From Larix sibirica (taxonomy: Eukaryota; Streptophyta; Pinopsida; Pinales; Pinaceae): a DNA stretch of 21,373 bases. A program made the position numbers and the translations under genes. Position 1 is the stretch's first letter. Each line of letters begins with the position of its first letter. This document shows, one piece after another, positions 18,965 to 21,373 of the stretch. The stretch lies in assembly GCA_004151065.3 (NCBI GenBank), contig NWUY0300009419.1:1-21373 (forward strand), given 5' to 3'. The notes beneath the pieces were generated by a model that did not search any database, was not told the DNA's origin, and was given only the letters and a program-made list of their open reading frames with translations.

Positions 18965-20105
18965 AGGTCTGTAATGATTCTACAGAACCTAAAATATTTT
19001 ATACTTTCAGGATTGCTCTAATTGAGATCAATACAATACTTTACTAATATACAGTTTCTTGTATATAGTTTCAGGGTTGAAACCCTTGAATTAAATTTAT
19101 AATTATAATTCTAAAACCTTTTGAACAAAAGAACAACTAAATAAACTGAACTATAAATAATAACCAAAATCAATGTTGACAGATTTGTAATGGCCTATTG
19201 TTTTGAAATAAGACATTTGAAACGAAAATCGTATTCGCATTTAGGACATTGTCCTTACTTAAGATAAATAATTACATCAGTATACAAATGAACATCAAGA
19301 CTATTTAATACCGACCTGAGAGATTGGAGCATAACTCTTGCTAGGGTTTGATAAACCCTGAGCTGTAAGCTATCATTTAAATACACAGAGCTATAATCGG
19401 AATTCCTATGATATCAAATATCAAACAGTCAAGAGACTGTGGACTAAAGTCCACATATATATTCATATAAGAAACAGGACTTAAATAGTTAACCAACAAA
19501 ATTGATAGTCAAGGGTTCGAGACTCATAAAGAGCTCACCCCTCATATCATATATATAAATACAGTCTGGTATTACAAATACAAGCCCACAGGGTTAGTTA
19601 AACCCTATATACATTATTGTAAATCAAAAATATTTCATCCTATTAGAGCTAGAAATATAAAAGAAATATAAAAACGTTAATATTACAATAGGAGTAGAAC
19701 GACATCTAATCCCCATAACCAAAGTTCAAACCAAGAAATTTGACAAATAAAATCTATGACAGGTTGAGGGTTCAATACCCGTAAATATCGACCACTAGTT
19801 TACAAAGATAAACATTCAAATACAAAATATAAAACCCATTGTAATCACTTTTCCAGGATTGAATCCCTTCAAAACCATTTTGATATCATTATGGACAGAC
19901 TTAGTAACAACCCATTTTTAAATAAAATACAAGTTTGCCACAGTAGGGTTTATGCTCAAACCTTTACACTTTAACCATTTACAAAACAGAATGAAGTCAC
20001 AATAACAAAGAAGTATCATAGCAACAGTATCGATAAAGAAGGATAATACCGATTTTCTTTCATTATTGAGGAGTTGGTCGAAACCCCAACTCAGGGTATA
20101 AACCC
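18965..20105. repeat. Array of short hairpins about every 90 bp with different but self-complementary stems
   Basis: Hairpins seen: 18965-18990 (AGGTCTGTA/TACAGAACCT), 19073-19086 (AGGGTT/AACCCT), 19243-19255 (AGGAC/GTCCT), 19343-19359 (AGGGTTT/AAACCCT), 19438-19455 (TGTGGACT/AGTCCACA), 19512-19542 (AGGG.../...CCCT, imperfect), 19590-19606 (AGGGTT/AACCCT), 19768-19780 (GGGT/ACCC), 19856-19866 (GGATT/AATCC), 19945-19963 (AGGGTTT/AAACCT, imperfect) and 20094-20105 (GGGT/ACCC). Spacings are about 108, 170, 100, 95, 74, 78, 178, 88, 89 and 149, mostly near 90 or twice that. AT-rich DNA fills the gaps. It reads as an old tandem array, probably within a long LTR. Confidence 0.6.
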
Positions 20106-20600
20106 AGAAAACCTTACAAGCTATCCTTCCCATGAAAATGCCAAATGTCTTGCAACAAAACAAACGAATATCAACACTAGCGATAATGCAAAGCAAAGTG
20201 TTGATAGAGGTGTCATGGTGAAGGCCCGAGGCTTACCGTGGTCTTCCAACCACTGTAGTTGTCACCCCTTAGCAATGCAACCACCGAGACCAAAAGTCGA
20301 GACGAGGGAGCAACTGGAAATTATGGAAAGGAAATCCCTATCAATACAGGTAACCAGATACCAAAGGATTAAAATGATATATCATAAATATAAAATCTGA
20401 ACAAGAACTAAAACACCATAAGTTTACGCTAAGATATACCTCTGTAAATAAATGAGAAATTCGATAGCAGAGATCATAGTTCTCCATTTGACTGAGCCAA
20501 GGTAAATGGCTTAACACAGTAGCAACGATGGAACTCTGGAAGACCCTCTACATTTAAACTTCATATTGAGACTGTGTGTGGTGTGCCCTAGTGGCCATGG
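20106..20600. other. No supported gene; continuation of the repeat
   Basis: The 108-codon plus frame (20074-20400) and the 92-codon minus frame (19918-20196) overlap in opposite directions and have no domain. The plus frame starts inside the hairpin array. A hairpin GTGGT/ACCAC lies at 20238-20253. Confidence 0.4.
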
Positions 20601-20628
20601 AGGTCAAGAGAGCTCGGCTCTCCTACCT
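20601..20628. repeat. Strong hairpin, two-part stem
   Basis: The inner stem GAGAGC (20608-20613) pairs with GCTCTC (20617-20622) around loop TCG. The outer stem AGGT (20601-20604) pairs with ACCT (20625-20628). Confidence 0.8.
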
Positions 20629-20655
20629 TCGATACAAGCAACAAGTGTTAACGTG

Positions 20656-20681
20656 AAACCCTCAGTGTATAGTTAGGGTTT
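20656..20681. repeat. Inverted repeat AAACCCT/AGGGTTT
   Basis: AAACCCT (20656-20662) and AGGGTTT (20675-20681) pair around a 12-base loop. It uses the same AGGGTT/AACCCT arm sequence as several hairpins in the array, but with the arms in reverse order. Confidence 0.7.
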
Positions 20682-21062
20682 ATCCCACACGTGGAGTCCT
20701 TCACCAACCTTCACGTGTTCGCATTGAATTCCTAGACTGTCTTCCACTTACCATTAGATTTTTATCCACAACCATATAGTTAAGGTCCTCCTTTATATTA
20801 CCATCGAGCTCTATCATAGATTGCGCCAAGATCATGGTAGTTGTTAGAGTTTCTAGTATACAAACTAATACCATAACTTTGTTTATTAAATCACTTAGGC
20901 TCGAATGACCCCATCCTCTAGTAAGGTCAAGGGTACATTACTTCTCGATGGTGCTTTAATCCATCTAGCTAGGTTATTACATAACTTTGTCTCTTTTAAT
21001 TTATTAAGACATTAATTATTTTACTTGGGATCCCTCACTTGTAACCCTGGGCAAAGTGCGGC
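20682..21062. other. No gene seen; repeat sequence
   Basis: No reading frame or motif was recognised. The CACACGTGG and TTCACGTGT motifs at about 20687-20725 contain CACGTG cores, a common plant G-box-like site, and could be promoter elements of the repeat. Confidence 0.35.
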
Positions 21063-21122
21063 AACATGCATTAGTTTGACAACAGCTAAGTAAGCCATGG
21101 TGCATCACTAGAACCCCTTTCA
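21063..21122. repeat. Dispersed repeat block shared with 474-532
   Basis: Shared parts are ATGCNTTAG, AGCTAAGTAAGCC and a TAG(G/A)ACCCCTTTCA end (TAGAACCCC here, TAGGACCCC in the left block), in the same orientation. The block ties the right end of the window to the 1-839 fragment as one repeat family. Confidence 0.7.
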
Positions 21123-21373
21123 AGTAAAAGAAGACAATCAGCATCACAAACATCACAAATTGATAAATTATACTATGACGATAATAACGACAAGAGATAG
21201 ACTATGACTTTAAATAAATAGCGTTGTTTTCCGACAAACTGAATGTCGACATAAGTGCTGTTGGGCCCAAGTTGGGACAAAGTTTTGGTAACACTTGAGG
21301 CAAGCAGGGAAAGCTGAGCTGAGCGCAGCTCAGAAACACAATGTAATTTTGTCTAAGTGTTGAGGGTGCTGCG
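21123..21373. other. Right edge of the repeat; hairpin at 21314-21333
   Basis: CTGAGCTG (21314-21321) pairs with CAGCTCAG (21326-21333) around loop AGCG, an 8-bp perfect and GC-rich stem. No gene is seen. By comparison with the left fragment, the repeat should end about 300 bases past the shared block, at or beyond the window edge. Confidence 0.6.

Noticed and set aside
18965-20105. Regular spacing that might suggest a CRISPR-like array or a tRNA gene cluster.
   Set aside because: There are no identical repeats with unique spacers and the setting is a plant retroelement. The T-arm-like motifs lack the D-arm, anticodon arm and acceptor stem of tRNA genes.
20074-20400. A 108-codon plus-strand frame, the longest in the right half.
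   Set aside because: It has no recognised domain, overlaps an opposite 92-codon frame, begins within the hairpin array and has no visible promoter; probably chance.

Overview
The window reads as intergenic DNA from a large, repeat-rich land-plant genome. A conifer or other gymnosperm is my best guess, but the sequence does not settle the species. It is AT-rich and has no intact host gene, and almost everything recognisable is a decayed, nested retroelement. The longest reading frames are short, and those with recognisable motifs are broken by stops and frameshifts.

Layout. (1) 1-839: a fragment ending in GATGTTACA, probably the end of a long LTR, abutting the middle of a reverse transcriptase. 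(2) 840-8378, minus strand: the 5' half of a Ty3/gypsy element, probably a Tekay/Del-like chromovirus. In the element's own order it has a long LTR (8378-3462), a tRNA-Met primer-binding site (3459-3447), gag, a zinc knuckle, protease and the first part of RT. RT stops at 840, before the catalytic YxDD, where the first fragment begins. Inside the LTR, 3480-5725 and 5727-7972 are a near-perfect direct repeat separated by one N. This looks like an assembly duplication, and without it the LTR would be about 2.67 kb. (3) 8578-12831: a decayed caulimovirid-like (endogenous pararetrovirus) segment with capsid-like, zinc-knuckle, coiled-coil and aspartic-protease remnants. It is followed by a leader-like stretch with TATA box, 12-bp hairpin, AATAAA and a tRNA-Met-like site. 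Two inverted copies of one LTR/promoter-like repeat flank it (8578-8954 and 12487-12831). (4) 12889 to about 14580, minus strand: the 3' part of a LINE with an RNase H domain, a coiled-coil frame and a short poly(A). (5) 14580-17980: DNA I could not assign, with diverged tandem duplications. (6) 17970-18130: a possible copia-type LTR piece with a second N. (7) About 18200-21373: an AT-rich repeat whose 18965-20105 part carries a short hairpin roughly every 90 bp. The hairpins differ in sequence but stay self-complementary. Its right end shares a 60-bp block with the fragment at 1-839.

No set of genes here works together. The order of events can be partly read: the gypsy element was already in place when the 1-839 element interrupted its RT. 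The two most interesting structures are the hairpin array and the pararetroviral segment whose two ends lie at primer-binding-site-like sequences facing inverted LTR-like copies.
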